A DNA stretch of 64,000 bases. Source: Camarhynchus parvulus. Taxonomy: Eukaryota; Chordata; Aves; Passeriformes; Thraupidae. The DNA lies in NCBI RefSeq assembly GCF_901933205.1, contig NC_044571.1:11796420-11860419 (forward strand). The letters run 5' to 3'. Below, in pieces: positions 12,415 through 24,800 of this stretch; position 1 is the first letter of the stretch, and each line of letters begins with the position of its first letter. The notes under the pieces are model-generated. The model was not told the DNA's origin. It did not search any database and saw nothing but the letters and a program-made list of their open reading frames with translations. A program made the position numbers and the translations under genes.

Positions 12415-13615
12415 TTGTAATGGTAGCTTTATGGAAGGAAGAAACAAAATCTCTTTGGTTACTAGAGTCCCACTTGCTTTCACAACCAGAAAGATTCTGA
12501 CTAAAATCTGCGTTGTGTTTCAATTAATCACAAGTCCAAAGATCCATTTCAGATATGGAAAGATAATCACAATCATGGCAGCACCTAATTTTTCTAATGG
12601 CAAAGGAGTCACAGGTACTAAGACTGCCATCAAATTTCTATAAACATTTTGACAGCATACACAGTGCGCACCTTACTGTGGTACGGGATAATCAGCTTTC
12701 ACTGGTACCACTTTGGAGAGCATCCTGTTTCCCTTGCTTCCCTTCATGCTGATAAAAACATCAAAACTCAAATTGTTTTTCCTTCACCTGGCTCTTGACT
12801 CTAGTTCTTCTACTGGACTTGTTGTAAGTTCCATATTTAAATCAGATTTTCTGCTAAGGAGGAAATTACGTTATAGATGACATCCTGGTCCAATTTACAT
12901 CAGTAGCAATATTTCTGTGGAGACACAATTTCATAACACAAGCTCAAATTATTTTAAAAATTATTACTGTAGGAAATGCAGCTTCCAGAGGCAGAATTTC
13001 TCTTGTTTCCTGATGCTTTTAATAACATAATACTGAACAATTTTTCACACTTTCCTACAAGTAAAGTGTCTTTATCCAGAAGAAAAAAGACAATGAAAGT
13101 AAAAAAAAAAAAACAAAAAAAACCCGTATGGTGATACAAACAAAAGGGGAAAAATAATTTAAAGAATAAATTAAGTATAATTGTGTACTACAATGCTATA
13201 CACCAATCCACCTGATCTTTTTTTCCAATGCTATTTCAGAAGAATGATATTCTTTAAGGCTATTTTTAAAGAATGTTTTAATTTGTGACATATTTCTATG
13301 TGTCCTGCTTTCTATATTTGAAAATATTGGCTTCATTTTCAGTACAATGAGAACTGCTGAATTTTCTCACTTTAGACGTATCAAAAAGTCCTTGTGATGT
13401 ACTTAGATAGGTTTCTAAAGAACAACAGCTTCTTGAATCTGTAATTTTAATTTGGACTTGAAACAAATATGTTATTATGCTGCTAATTGTTGTCATCAGT
13501 CAAATCCCTTCTTGAAAAATATGTCTATCATTTTGGTGATTAACTTGCTTTGGGAGTGTTATTAATACCTTAATAAATAAGTCAATATCAGATTTTTTTT
13601 CTGAACTAAAACAGA
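12415..13615. other. Unassigned DNA
   Basis: No gene or recognisable repeat is seen. An A-rich stretch lies at about 13098-13125. Small open frames in 12380-12640 continue beside the integrase-like fragment but show no recognisable domain. Confidence 0.5.
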
Positions 13616-14665
13616 CACTTACATAAAGGTCTTTGAAGACTTGAAATTTAATAAAGATTGATGTATTTTTAGCATCTCTTTCAGGTCTTTTTCACATTTG
13701 ATTTTCATTTTGCTGCCATCTTTCACTATTTCTGACAATATCATGTTGGATGAAATACAGTGAGTCAGTAAGAGAGAATGTGTTGCAGACTTCTGTTTAT
13801 AACCTAACATCTGACTGATTCATATTAGAACATCTTGTCAGCCACACAAGAGAGTACAATGTGTTTGTTAGCTGGATTCTTCATTTAGGATGTTTCTGGG
13901 TTTGTTGATACAAATTCTGTATCATCAGAGAAAGAGGAATCTTTCCTCTTCCTATTACAATTAAAGGATGCCTTCTGCTGCCAACAAAGGCACTTGTGTT
14001 GGCTTCTAAAGACACAGTCCTCGTGAAAGAATTGCAATAAATACATTTTGGTTGGGTTAAACAACAGATGGCTGACATCTTCTACAGTTTCATTTCTCCA
14101 GTGGTATTTTGCCACCCTCTGAAAAGCTTGAATTGTAGCACTTCTTGCGTTATTGTTGATTTTGCAATAGGAACCAATCTGGAAAGCAGTAATGACATCT
14201 CCAAGAAGGGTAAATGTTTTTCTGCAGTTTTCTGCTCATAAAGTCTGAGACAGTGAAAAAGAATAGGTAATCTGAAGGGTTCACCTTTAGTTATGTAGCT
14301 CATCTGATGAGAGATTGGAGCAAACAAAAACTATGCTGGCAATAAATGTCTATAAACGGCAGTATACCTATTTCCTCCTTATTGAAAAATGTGAGAAATT
14401 GTTGTAAACTTCCAGTTCTTATTTTTATGCCAAGACTTTTGACTTTCAGAATAATTGACATTGTAAAAGCTTCTTTTTTCTTCTCAAAGCAATTTGGGAA
14501 TTGGAAGATGCAATGGAAAGTTGAATATGGCTGGTAACACTGGAAGGTTTCTAGATGAAACAGAAACATTTGGTCTGAACTCAGAAACACCTTAGGCATG
14601 GATTCCCCAGTGAAAACATTCAGAGCAGCCAGTAGAAGTAAAAATCTAAAACTTTCTCTTTGCAA
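13616..14665 (-). pseudogene. Possible decayed coding sequence of unknown family
   Basis: Four minus-strand open frames overlap in succession: 14665-14300, 14327-14082, about 14235-13885, and 13810-13619. The third is about 117 codons when extended upstream of its first start-like codon. Its composition is protein-like: balanced charged and polar residues, with a segment S-A-T-I-Q-A-F-Q-R-V followed some 20 residues on by a L-F-N-P-T motif. That pattern faintly recalls the helical repeats of large lipid-transfer proteins (vitellogenin/apolipoprotein B type), but I cannot confirm it. The first frame starts with a hydrophobic leucine run. The final frame ends just at a GTAAGT donor-like sequence on the minus strand. 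Frameshifts between blocks argue for a dead gene or for coincidence. No function is claimed. Confidence 0.2.
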
Positions 14666-15083
14666 ACAAATGCTACGATGACCGACCTTCCTGTGAAAGG
14701 AAGAGGGTCATGCTGCACACAGCTCCTTTCATCTCCTGCTCGGGGTCAAGCAGTGCTGTCCTCAGCAAGCAAAGCTCTCCTGTCACCCTCACACATGAGC
14801 AGCAGAAACTCACTGGGACAGGCACTGTCTTCATGTCCTCCCACCCCTTACCATCCCTGTGCTCTGCACCACACCCAAAATACCTTCTACACTTCTGTAA
14901 GATTTCATCTGTCATGATTAATTCAAATGGATCCTTGGGAGCCTTATACAGACCAGGTAATTTGCAAGACGAGAATAAGTTGCTTTAAAGTTAGGCAAAT
15001 ATCAAAATGTATTTTTGTAAAGATGAAAAACTGCCAAGAGATATGTCAGTTTAGATAAAGTTTTTAAAATAAGAAGTGTGTGA
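14666..15083. other. Unassigned DNA, locally GC-richer
   Basis: Positions 14690-14900 are GC-richer than the surroundings and open in several frames, but no domain or repeat family is recognisable. Confidence 0.5.
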
Positions 15084-15102
15084 AGAGAGAGAGAGAGAGA
15101 GA
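15084..15102. repeat. (AG)n dinucleotide microsatellite
   Basis: This is a short, near-perfect AG run of about nine units, 190 bp before the large pyrimidine array. Confidence 0.9.
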
Positions 15103-15294
15103 AAGAATTTAGGGTACAGGCATAAAGATACCCACATTCTCATCCAAAATTCTCAGCCAGCATAATCCTGATATTCAAAAATGTATTAGGGTTTTGTTCA
15201 CCTTCCAAAAACAAATTAAAAAAAACCACAAAAAAAACCCCAAAAAACCAATAAACCCTAATAAAACTGAAAGCCTCAACACCTTCATATTAGC

Positions 15295-15589
15295 TTCCTT
15301 TCCTTTCCTTTCCTTTCCTTTCCTTTCCTTTCCTTTCCTTTCCTTTCCTTTCCTTTCCTTTCCTTTCCTTTCCTTTCCTTTCCTTTCCTTTCCTTTCCTT
15401 TCCTTTCCTTTCCTTTCCTTTCCTTTCCTTTCCTTTCCTTTCCTTTTCCTTTTCCTTTCCTTTCCTTTCCTTTCCTTTCCTTTCCTTTCCTTTCCTTTCC
15501 CTTTCCTTCCTTTCCCTTCCCTTCCCTTCCCCTTCCCCTTCCCCTTCCCCTTCCCCTTCCCCTTCCCCTTCCCCTTCCCCTTCTTTCCC
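15295..15589. repeat. Compound pyrimidine microsatellite, TTTCC then TTCCCC
   Basis: About 295 bp of almost pure pyrimidine on the plus strand. Positions 15295-15445 are near-perfect TTTCC pentamers. Around 15445-15455 two units carry an extra T. Pure TTTCC resumes to about 15500. A transition zone of CTTCC and TTCCC units follows, and 15531-15583 are perfect TTCCCC hexamers. The array creates long artificial open frames on both strands (up to 188 codons, lysine-glycine-arginine or phenylalanine-leucine-serine-proline repeats) that are not genes. Homopurine-homopyrimidine mirror tracts of this kind can adopt triplex DNA. Confidence 0.97.
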
Positions 15590-16519
15590 ACATTTCTTGA
15601 GCAGCAGTCCTTATCAAAGTATATCATGTCATCTGAGCTAAAGAACAAACTGAAAAAGAGCTACAGATTTATCATACCCTGTATAAGTTTTCTTTGGGGG
15701 AAAGAAAACAAGATCAAAGCACACTTCAGTATCCAACACATCCATATTGATTCAATGTAAAGATGTGCTGTGCTAGGAACTATGTTATATGAATTTTCAA
15801 CTTGGTCAGCAAAGGAAGAAGCATCTTGGAGTCTAAAACTTCCAGTGCTCATTTTTTCCACTGCTCTCAGATGATAGTGCCATTTTTAAATGAAAACCAT
15901 TTGGCTTTAAGGACATGGGTAAAGGAGAGCAATACAGCACAGTGAGATAGAAAGCATTTTGAAAAAGCTTTCAGGAAAAGCAGTCAGTCATATTGATTTG
16001 GAAGGCAAAGAAAGGAACTTATGGATCAGAGAAAAGGCTAAAAAACTTGTACCTGGCTCTTAATGACCAGAGCAGAATGTTGGCTAGCCTGTGTTTGTTT
16101 TTTTTTTTTTAAATACTGTTTTTCAGGGGCAATTCAAGGTAGATCCTAATGTTTAGTTAAAATAAAGATACTCTTTCAGCATTTGGGTTTGGGCTATTTT
16201 GTGTAAAGCTGACTTGCCTCCCTTTTTGACAGAAATTAAGAGAATGAAACAGAACTGGTTCTTGAAGTCCCCTAGAGGGCATCCTGAGTGACAGTCGGCA
16301 GAGTAGGACTTGGAGAGCTACAAGATCACCAGGAAATTCCCTGTACCAGTGGGAATTGGCCATCACAGTGATGGAGAAATGAAATGCAATGGGACACAGC
16401 CTCTCTCTTTCCACGGCATACAGAACACAGGCCACTTTGGGAGGCCCTGCCCGGAGCCCCAGAGCACTCTCCCTCTCCCTCTTTTCCTCAGCACTTGGAT
16501 ACTACTCCAGATGCACTCA
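15590..16519. other. Unassigned DNA
   Basis: No gene is seen. A poly-T run lies at about 16099-16110. Positions 16250-16520 are GC-richer and may be part of a repeat that I cannot name. Confidence 0.45.
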
Positions 16520-16705
16520 CTGATGTCCAGTGAAGGGAAAGGATCATTTCCACAGACATGCTGGCTCCACCAGTGCCAACACAGCCCAGGGTGCTGGGGC
16601 TGCCTTTGCCACAGGCCCCACTGCTGGCTCGTGTTAAACTGGGTTCTCTGGACCTCTCCTGCAGAGCTTTCCCCAGCAGTTCTCTCCCACCTTGGGTTGC
16701 TTCGT
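16520..16705 (-). mobile_element. Probable CR1 LINE fragment interrupted by an LTR
   Basis: The plus strand reads CTGCTGGCTCGTGTTAAACT, then a TCTGGACCTCTCCTGCAGAG block, then a CCAGCAGTTCTC block. This is the order of antisense CR1 ORF2 around the CCCAGGTCC(T)TTCTGCAGAGCTGCT region. It stops at the left end of the LTR at 16706. I could not confirm CR1 sequence on the far side of the LTR. The left edge is approximate. Confidence 0.4.
16701..16705. repeat. Left target-site duplication of LTR (TTCGT)
   Basis: TTCGT directly precedes the LTR. The matching right copy at 17321-17325 is TTCAT, one mismatch. A 5-bp duplication is usual for class III (ERVL-type) elements. Confidence 0.6.
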
Positions 16706-17320
16706 TGTCCTAGGGTGACGTTATGATGCTTGTATCCCCAGTTGTTGTTTATGCTGGATATTATGTTCTGTGCCTTCAAGAACATTGGCTCTGAAAAGCA
16801 AAGTTTTGTTTTGTTATCAGCTGCTCACTCCCCCACAGTCAGCAGGACAGAGATGGGGCAGTACATAGTGCTGCTTTTGGCTTTTTGCTCTTGCTCCTGT
16901 TTTGCTCTTGCTTTTTGCTTTTGCTTGTTAGTTAGTTTAGCTAGTAGTCCAAATTTTCCCTGGACTGTTTTTCCTTTCCCTTTTTTGGAACCGCTCGAGC
17001 CTGCTCTGGACAGGGTCCTGGGAACACCGAGAGTTTGCACCTTGTGGCTGCAGCAGCTGCCCCAGCGTCGGAGGGACTGATAACAGAGCAACTTTCTGAA
17101 TTTGTCATCATTTTTCAGAGTGGTGAAGAAGTGGTGTCATCTGGTATTGTTCATTTTCTGTGCTGGGGGGTGCTGTGCCTGTTAAATAAGCAGGTTCTTT
17201 CCACTTCTCTCTGAGGAATCCTTCCTGAACCAGTTGGGGGGACGGCCGTGTGGGTTTGCTTTCTGGAGGTTTTCTGCCCCTTTTGGAGGTTTTCTCCCAA
17301 ATTTTCCCTAAACTAGGACA
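16706..17320 (+). mobile_element. Solo LTR, 615 bp, with perfect 8-bp terminal inverted repeats
   Basis: The element starts TGTCCTAG and ends CTAGGACA, an exact 8-bp inverted repeat beginning TG and ending CA. It is flanked by TTCGT/TTCAT. Internally it has a run of GCTTTTTGCTCTTGCT-type repeats (16875-16925), a GTTAGTTAGTTTAGCTAGTA block, a CCGCTCGAGCCTGCTCTGGA block, a TTAAATAAG near 17182 and two TTTTGGAGGTTTTCT-type copies near 17260-17295. I recognise it as a common songbird LTR. No internal retroviral region is present, so recombination between two LTRs has removed it. The ends are intact, so the copy is probably not very old. Confidence 0.85.
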
Positions 17321-17325
17321 TTCAT

Positions 17326-18736
17326 GACATTCCAAAGCCAAAGGATTCACCCCTTGCCCACACAGAGCGTCTTTCAGCGCAACACCTTCAGCTTTTCCTT
17401 CTCATCTTGAGAAGGGCTCACAGGTCACGTGAAGAGAGGATATGAGACAAAGCAGTAAGAAATGTTACACCAGCCCCTTTCTGAAGATAGAATTGATTTT
17501 ATTTTTTAAACACTGATAAATTAAAGAGATCAGTATGTTAGGCATATGGCCTCATTATTACACAGAGCAGAGAGGGGATTTAGTGAATAGATGAAGGGCT
17601 GGCTGCTGGTATTTCTCACCTTATATCTTTCTACATGGCTGTGAAAATGGTTTGTCCTGAAAAACAGAACTTGCAGCACAGAGATGAACTCGTCTCCACA
17701 GCCACAGACTCAAACTTTTCATCCCTGGGGTCAGTGAGCAGTAAACAAGGGTTTGAATTCACTGCATTGCTACCTGGGCATGAAACTGTGCGTAGGCGAG
17801 AGAATGAGAATAAAAAATGTATTTTCCTTCCTTCCTGTTTAAGCTCAGAACTATTTCTGTCTCTCATAAAAAGACACTGGATAGAAATTCATAATGCAAA
17901 TGCTCTCTCTTGGTAGAATAAATGAGTCATAAAGATACAGCCATTCTATAGCCACTTTTTCATATTAGGACAGTATTCTTATAAATGTTTGGTTTTAAGT
18001 ATGAGAAGCAATGGAAAACTTTTTTAATTAAGTGGCTGGAGTTATTAATTAAAAATACATGAACTAATAATATAATCAAGAAACAATACTTGAATATAAT
18101 GCAAAGAAATATTTTGATTTAGGACTTAAAAAATGAACTAAATCTAGTGTACAGAATTTATTAAAAAAGATTAATAATGACATGGAATTGCTATTTTAAT
18201 TGCTTTGCTAATCATAGGGACATTATTCAAAGTTCTTTAAGATGAACAACTTCATTTGCATGTGTGCTGTTCCTAATTAGTTTGATGCTTTGTGCTAATA
18301 GAATGGTCCCACAGCAAGAACATATCTTTAGAGTATTTGTAACAAGTAATTTATTAAAGCATAGTCTTCTGCATTTGGTTATGGGGAAAGAGTTGGTGAC
18401 CTTGTTGAACACTGAATGGTGTTACTGCCTTTTCATGACTATGATAAAGAGGGAAATGCATTGTCCTCAGAGATGGATGCAAAGAGGTGACAAGAGCCAT
18501 TTATGTAGTTAGGAGAAAATAACCAGTAGCACTCTGTGAAAATGACATTTAGCAAAAAAATATTTAAAACAATGACAGCTACAGGCTGTTTAAATTGATA
18601 TCAATAACACCCTTGTTTTCCCCTAGCAACTAAGAATAAATGAAGAAACACAGGAAGTTGGATTACACAAAAAGTCCTTTTAGAGCTTTGGTTCCAGGGA
18701 TGAATAACCAGGAGGGTGAAGCTGAGCTGGTAAATT
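17326..18736. other. AT-rich unassigned DNA, possible conserved noncoding patch
   Basis: No gene is seen. Around 18225-18420 the sequence is less biased and carries ATTTGCATGTG (octamer-like) and CTAATTAG (homeodomain-like) motifs. Such combinations occur in vertebrate enhancers, but nothing here proves one. Confidence 0.4.
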
Positions 18737-18866
18737 CAAGGCCAGGGTGGATGGGGCTCTGGGCTACACAGTGAAGTTGAAATCATCCCTGCCAGGGGGC
18801 TTGAACTGGATGATCTTCAAGGCCTCCTTCTAACCCAAACCATTCTATGATTCTATTTTATGAGGA
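18737..18866 (+). mobile_element. CR1 LINE 3' end
   Basis: A TCAAGGCCAGGGTGGATGGG block is followed by CCCTGCCAGGGGGCTTGAAC, a GGATGATCTTCAAGG block, and the terminal AACCATTCTATGATTCTATT. This is the CR1 3' UTR with its end repeat. It is 5'-truncated and on the plus strand. CR1 inserts by target-primed reverse transcription without a poly-A tail, which fits the absence of one. Confidence 0.9.
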
Positions 18867-21800
18867 CACTCCTCCAGAGGAGTATTTGAAAACATTAAGA
18901 AGATAAACAAAAACACCATGGTGCCATTAAAGAGTTTTCAATCTACTTTCAGTTTAACAGAAAGCAAGTTAACATTGAATTAAATATATATGCCTATTAT
19001 TACTTTGAATAAGGATTTTATTGCTATTGCGTTGAATATTTTAATAAACTTCATGCAGTAAACACTGAAAAGAACATTATTAAAAATTCATTCATTTTAA
19101 TTAGTCCTGTTATAAATTATACAAATGACACTGCTCAGCTGCCTAGCAGTAACTAAAATGCCTTTTCTGAATTCAGATGTAAATAACTGTGAGTGACAAG
19201 AATAGGTTGATAAAGGAGTATATAATTACTGCTATTAACATCATACCTAAAAAACAATTGAGGAATGAGTTATACCTGTTAAAATAGAAAGCTCTTTTGA
19301 AAAGAAACCCCAAAATATTTTTTCACATGCTCATATCAATCCAGTTTATTATATGTTTAATGAATGTACAACACAAATCAGTATAGAAAACAACGCAATA
19401 AGAAAGAAAGAAAAATATAATAATTTTTCTGATGATTACATGCAATGAACTCTAACTTATGGTGATACAGATTTTAATTAGTCTGTGTTTGATGAAAGAT
19501 GAGAATGAGAGGCAACAGTTATTATTTAAGTTTTGCTTTTTTGTTGATGTATTTCATTTGGTAATGGTTGGAGTTTGTGAGTAAATATGGACCAAAATTC
19601 TGTAAATATGAAATAATTTCTTAATTAATTTTGCAACTGAAAGCCTTAAAAATGCATGTGCTTAAAAAGTAAAAATATTTTAAAACATTTTAAACTAGTA
19701 TAATTTGGATTGATTTGCAGTTTCTTCAAATCTTATTTAAATAAATGTAAACAGAATTTATTAAAATAGTATAATTGTCATACAGCTATATTGTTTTTTG
19801 GTTAATTTGATCCAAAAGTAGTAGTTTTCAGTTTTCAGCAAATTGAAGGATGTTGTCAGCTAATTGAAGAAAGTTATACATACTAATTTATATATTGAGC
19901 TCCAAACTTTTACTGCTGTTTATGTAAAGACATGGGACTGCCTGTGTCACTGTCATACAATTGTTATTTATTAAAATGTCATCACATATGTTAGTGATAT
20001 ATTAACAAAGTTAAAAAGTATTAAATAATTATTTCCTTCATGTACTGCCCAGGAAACAAATACCAGTAATGGTGTCAACCAGTTTTAGTTTGATTTTTTT
20101 TTTTCAATTGTAACATAAGTTAATTTTCATTGGTCACATTTCTGACATGTTATTTTTTTTTGTAGATAATGGGAGGAATTAACCCAATTTGCTCAGGAGT
20201 GTAAAATAAATAGATATACAATGCTATCAGGTTCTGCCTATAGTGGCCTCCTCTGGTCATTTCTGTAGTGTATCCATGGAAGACATATGTGTTCTACTGA
20301 TTTTCCTCTCCTTTCCCTCCCCTAAGAAGTCAAAATAGCATGAAGCCATTGTCCTTTCCAAAGTGCTCTAAGCCCTTCTGCAGGGCTAATTGCTTCTCAC
20401 CACACCAGAAATACCATCATGACTCACAGGTTATTTATACTGCAACACTTCTGCCCCTAAATTCTGCCAATTTTCACCATCACATCAGGTCACAAAAATA
20501 CAAATACAAAAATATTTGTCTGGATGTGCAGCAAGGATAGATTCAGCTGGGTTGTACATGGAGCACTGTGTGCCAATAATGCCCTTCACTCATCTCTGAG
20601 CCCATTATATGCTGAGCCAGCTTTGTTAGTGTGCATCCACTCTCACTTATGGGTCATAAAGCCATGCCCAGTCACCACATTAAACCTGATCTATAACTGT
20701 TCCCGACTACCTAGGGTGTTCTGTCTGAAAAAATTTTAGAAACAGAGTAATTCAGTCATTTTCAAATTGCTCTATGCTGATTTACTTGTCCTTAAAACCT
20801 GACATCAAATCACCATTGCTGATAAAAGTGGAGAGGAAGAAAATCTGTGCATAGCAGTTCCAAATGGAAGCACTTCAAGTAAAAAGATATGAATGCTGCT
20901 GGGAGCACTTGCAGCAGTGACTGATCTGGCTGTAGATTGATCTCTTTTGTTCAAGCCAAGCCTGCTGTCAGCAATAGCTTGTCTCTCTTTCAGCTGATTT
21001 TAAAAGCATCACCCAGAAAATTAGCAAAATGAAAAGGGATGCTCTTCTCCTTTCTGAATCCCACATCATGCATATACAGAACTTTGTATGGTCTGGCAAA
21101 AGAATGCAAAGCAATGAACTCGCAGGTAAAATTTAAGAATACACAATGACTTCCAGCTGGGGAGTACTGTTAAAATTTAAAGTGTTTGTGGAGATAAAAC
21201 ATGGTTACCTATCGCTCCTGGAAATAGTGGGGGAAGCAGTTCAGGAAGAGCTACAGTTGCTGCTGGTGAGATGAATGATTACCAAGTAAAAATAAATGCA
21301 GGAAAGACAGTCAAATATTCACTTTTGAGGATAGAGTGGCAATGACAGTGTCCCTGTGCATCATTAAGCTCCCAATCCGAATACTGATGGCAGTGGCAGA
21401 AGAATTTTGTTCTTTTGCTTTTTGACACATAAAAGCCAAGTTTGATGGAAGATTTTGTCGGAAAATTATTTATCTTAGCTGTTCCATCAGATTCCTTCAT
21501 TTTGGTAGAATTCAAAGCTTTTGGGAGTGGGCATGAATTACAAGTAAACAAGGAATTTAGTTGGTAATGCTCGTTTGCCTTTTTCTCTCTTAGGTAACAA
21601 ATGGTACAAACAGTAACACCAAGATATATACTGCTGCAGTATGCTATCAAATTTCATTGTGGATTCAAATGAAAGGGAAAAGAAAATCAGAATATATTCT
21701 ACTTGCAAACTTTCTGTAAAAAACAGATGAGATGCCATCCTAAGAACTATAATTTCCATGTTCTTTCTTTTCTATGGAGATGGAAAGGGATCATTAGAAA

Positions 21801-24800
21801 TATATATAGCCCAGCAAGCAAGGGACTGTTGGATATCTCTGCAAATAATGCATAATAAATCAGTGAACAAAAGCCATGAAGATTCCACTGTTCAAAATTT
21901 TGTTTTTAAAGCCCTATTATGGGTGGTCTAGCTTAAAGAGAAAAAAATTCCCCCAAAATAAAAAAGGTTTCTTCCCAGCAGCAGAGCCCTCTCATTATTT
22001 CAAATCTCAGGTTTAAGGCTTGAAGAAGCAGCAGTAGGGTTATTATCCTCTGTAAGATTCAGTCTCCTGTGACAATTTTTTGACACACTCTAACAGGATA
22101 ACAAGGCATGGAAGGCTGACACAGGAGGATAATAATGCACTTGAGATTGCCTTTTGAGTAATTATGTGATCCCAATTAAATTAGTTTAGAATGTCTTAAA
22201 AGGCAGGTTAAAATTCAGTATTCATTGTCCATCTTTCTCTATGAGTTGAAGTCCTGCTCAGTACACTGCATAATTGCCATGAAAGCAATGATCAGAGCTT
22301 CATTGCCAGGATTCATTACTGAGCTTCCTTTGCAGCGCTCACAGCTAAGGTTGCTCCCCTGTTTTTCTTGCATTTGAACGCATGAGATTCTGGTAATAAA
22401 TGTCATTTAAGATATATGTAAAGGTACAGCCACCCCAGCGACAACTTCAATCCTAATTAAGCATTTGAAGTATTTCTAGAAAAGAAAAGGTTACTTATGC
22501 TTGTTCTTTTAATGACATATGGATCTGGACTCTCCGTAGTCAAACACACCTTCTGATCACAACCAGAATATGGGTGTACTTTGGGAAAAGCTATCTTTTG
22601 GTTAAAAATGAACTGCTTTACCAAATTTGTCTCAGAATAGTATTCCAAAAGTACTTTTTCAAGGAAGAATTATGCAGGCATTTTTCATTATTTTTTCTGC
22701 ATGAAGTACACGATTATTTGTCCTAAAGGATGGCAACTGACAGCAAAGAGACTGTTTAATTTAAAGAAAAGCATTAACACATAGCTGGTCTCCCTTTTTG
22801 TTGAGACAGTAAATGACTTGTGTTTGAATATATGCATAACTGCAATTTAATTATTTTGATCAGAGACAAATAACTAACTCAGGCAGGTTAGCAAGATATG
22901 TAGGCCATAATCAGTCAGTTAATTTTTCTTTGTAATTAACTGTACCCTCCTATGGTTATCACTTCTTGTTTCTATAACCCCAAAGTACCTTTGTAGTTAG
23001 CATCAGTAATATAGTTTCTCATTCAAGTAGAAGCAATTGGCCCATTGGTCCAGCAGTGCATTTTCAGCCCAGGTATAGAGGATGAGATGGCACCCAGCTA
23101 TTCAACAGCAGATTAGATGCAACTCCCTCTAGGCATGCAGGGTCAAATTGGTCAAGGCCCACAATTATTACTTAAATTATATCTTTCTATGGTTTGAATA
23201 AAAGAATATCAAAGCTCCATCAGCCTGCCTGTACACATGAGGGTGAACAAGCCTTTAGAAAACCCTCAAACCATGCCCAAGCTAGTGAGACCACTTCACT
23301 TCATGGGTGTTTCTGCCCAGTTCATTGAATCTCAACCGCCAGAGATGGAAATGTGAAAAGATCAATGACAAAAAAAAAAAAAAAAGGCATGAGTATTCAG
23401 TAAAGTTTCAGTACTTATTTACATTTGCATTAAATAACAAATTCATGAGACTTGATTTTGATTCTTTCTTAAATGTAAATTGCTGCAAAATTATTTGGTC
23501 GATGAAAGAAGCCATTGATAAACTATATGTGGCTTTTGGCCTGAGATGGTCAATGCCTTCTTCTGGAAAGGAGGGTGCAAACTTATTATTTGAATAACAC
23601 AGTAAAACTGACTATTTAAATATACTAAGTTCTCATAAAATTGACTCCAGCAGTTTCTTTTCTGCCTACATGTATATAGATAATCTTACATTACAAATAT
23701 GATATGGCAATGTGAGATACTGTTCAAGCAATTGCTATCTACAGTGGTTCACACTTAAAAAGATTTCATAATCCCAAATATCCCATTAGACCAAATAAAA
23801 TAATCACAAGAGTGTATGACCAAAAGCTTTTCAGAGTATAAGTATTTGGGTTGCACAAGCAGAAACTTACTCAGACTCAGTGAAAGGAAAAGGCTCCAGA
23901 GACTCAATGACTTGCTATAATCCTTGATAATGAATTGCTACCATTAATTTAATAAGTCAGTTGTGAGTTGAAATCCAGAGGAGAAGCCAAGAGCATCCTG
24001 ACATCTTCAAAAATGTTAAGAGTTAGAAAGTCAAGTTTGGTCAGCTTGTTTCCATAAATAAAATTTTCAATTCCATTAAAAATAAATTAAATCCATCATT
24101 TTAGGAGCACATCCAGTGTGTGCAGCTGGAATTTTGTGAAGGAAAAAACGCGGTGTAAAATTTGAGTTGATATAAGATTGGCCTTACCCCAAGAGAAAAT
24201 TATAGATTTTTCTACCAATAACAAAGTAACATAGAGTTTGCCAGACTTCAAGTGCTTAGCAATATTCTTGGCAAAGGCTGATATATAATCATCTGTCAAT
24301 TACACTACTGCTGTGTGTTGGAAAAAGAATTAATTTTGACTCCATTAAAATTTGATCCCCTTAATCCAGGCCTTGATATCTTTTTTCTAGAGGAATGCAT
24401 TTTTCTTTGCAGCATAAGGTAGAGATTTCAAGCTTTTCAGATTATTCCCACCATTTTACCTGGAGTAAAAACTAAAGGGGAATATTTGCAATTCAAGTTG
24501 AAATAAAAAAGACAGCTACTAGAAGCATAATGTGAATTTTCTTTCAACAGAAAAATGCATCAGTTTTAGTCCTAGCCTGTCTCAAATACAGAAATCCAAG
24601 ATCATCCAAAGCTTAAGGGAAAAAAGATGTTTTACTTCACAGGCAGCAAAAGGTTGTCTATGGCAACAATAAAACATATTTGTGATATAAACAGAGCTTT
24701 GGTCTTTCTAGAATTAAAAAATGTTTCCATAATATTGTTTATGTCTCTTGGGAGCTGTGGAAAGCTTTGTGTTTTTTTCTGATTTTTTGTCCACACATAT

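Noticed and set aside
12868..12900. V-I-D-D-I-L-V reading resembling the reverse transcriptase catalytic box
   Set aside because: Neighbouring residues do not fit a polymerase. It would lie downstream of the integrase-like fragment in the wrong order, so it is probably coincidence.
15175..15760. Long open frames on both strands (up to 188 codons) over the pyrimidine array
   Set aside because: They are products of a TTTCC/TTCCCC microsatellite, which lacks stops in every frame. The low-complexity translations have no meaning.
16310..17091. Several 88-140 codon frames on both strands
   Set aside because: They overlap the 16706-17320 LTR and the GC-richer CR1-like patch beside it. Repeat content explains the openness.
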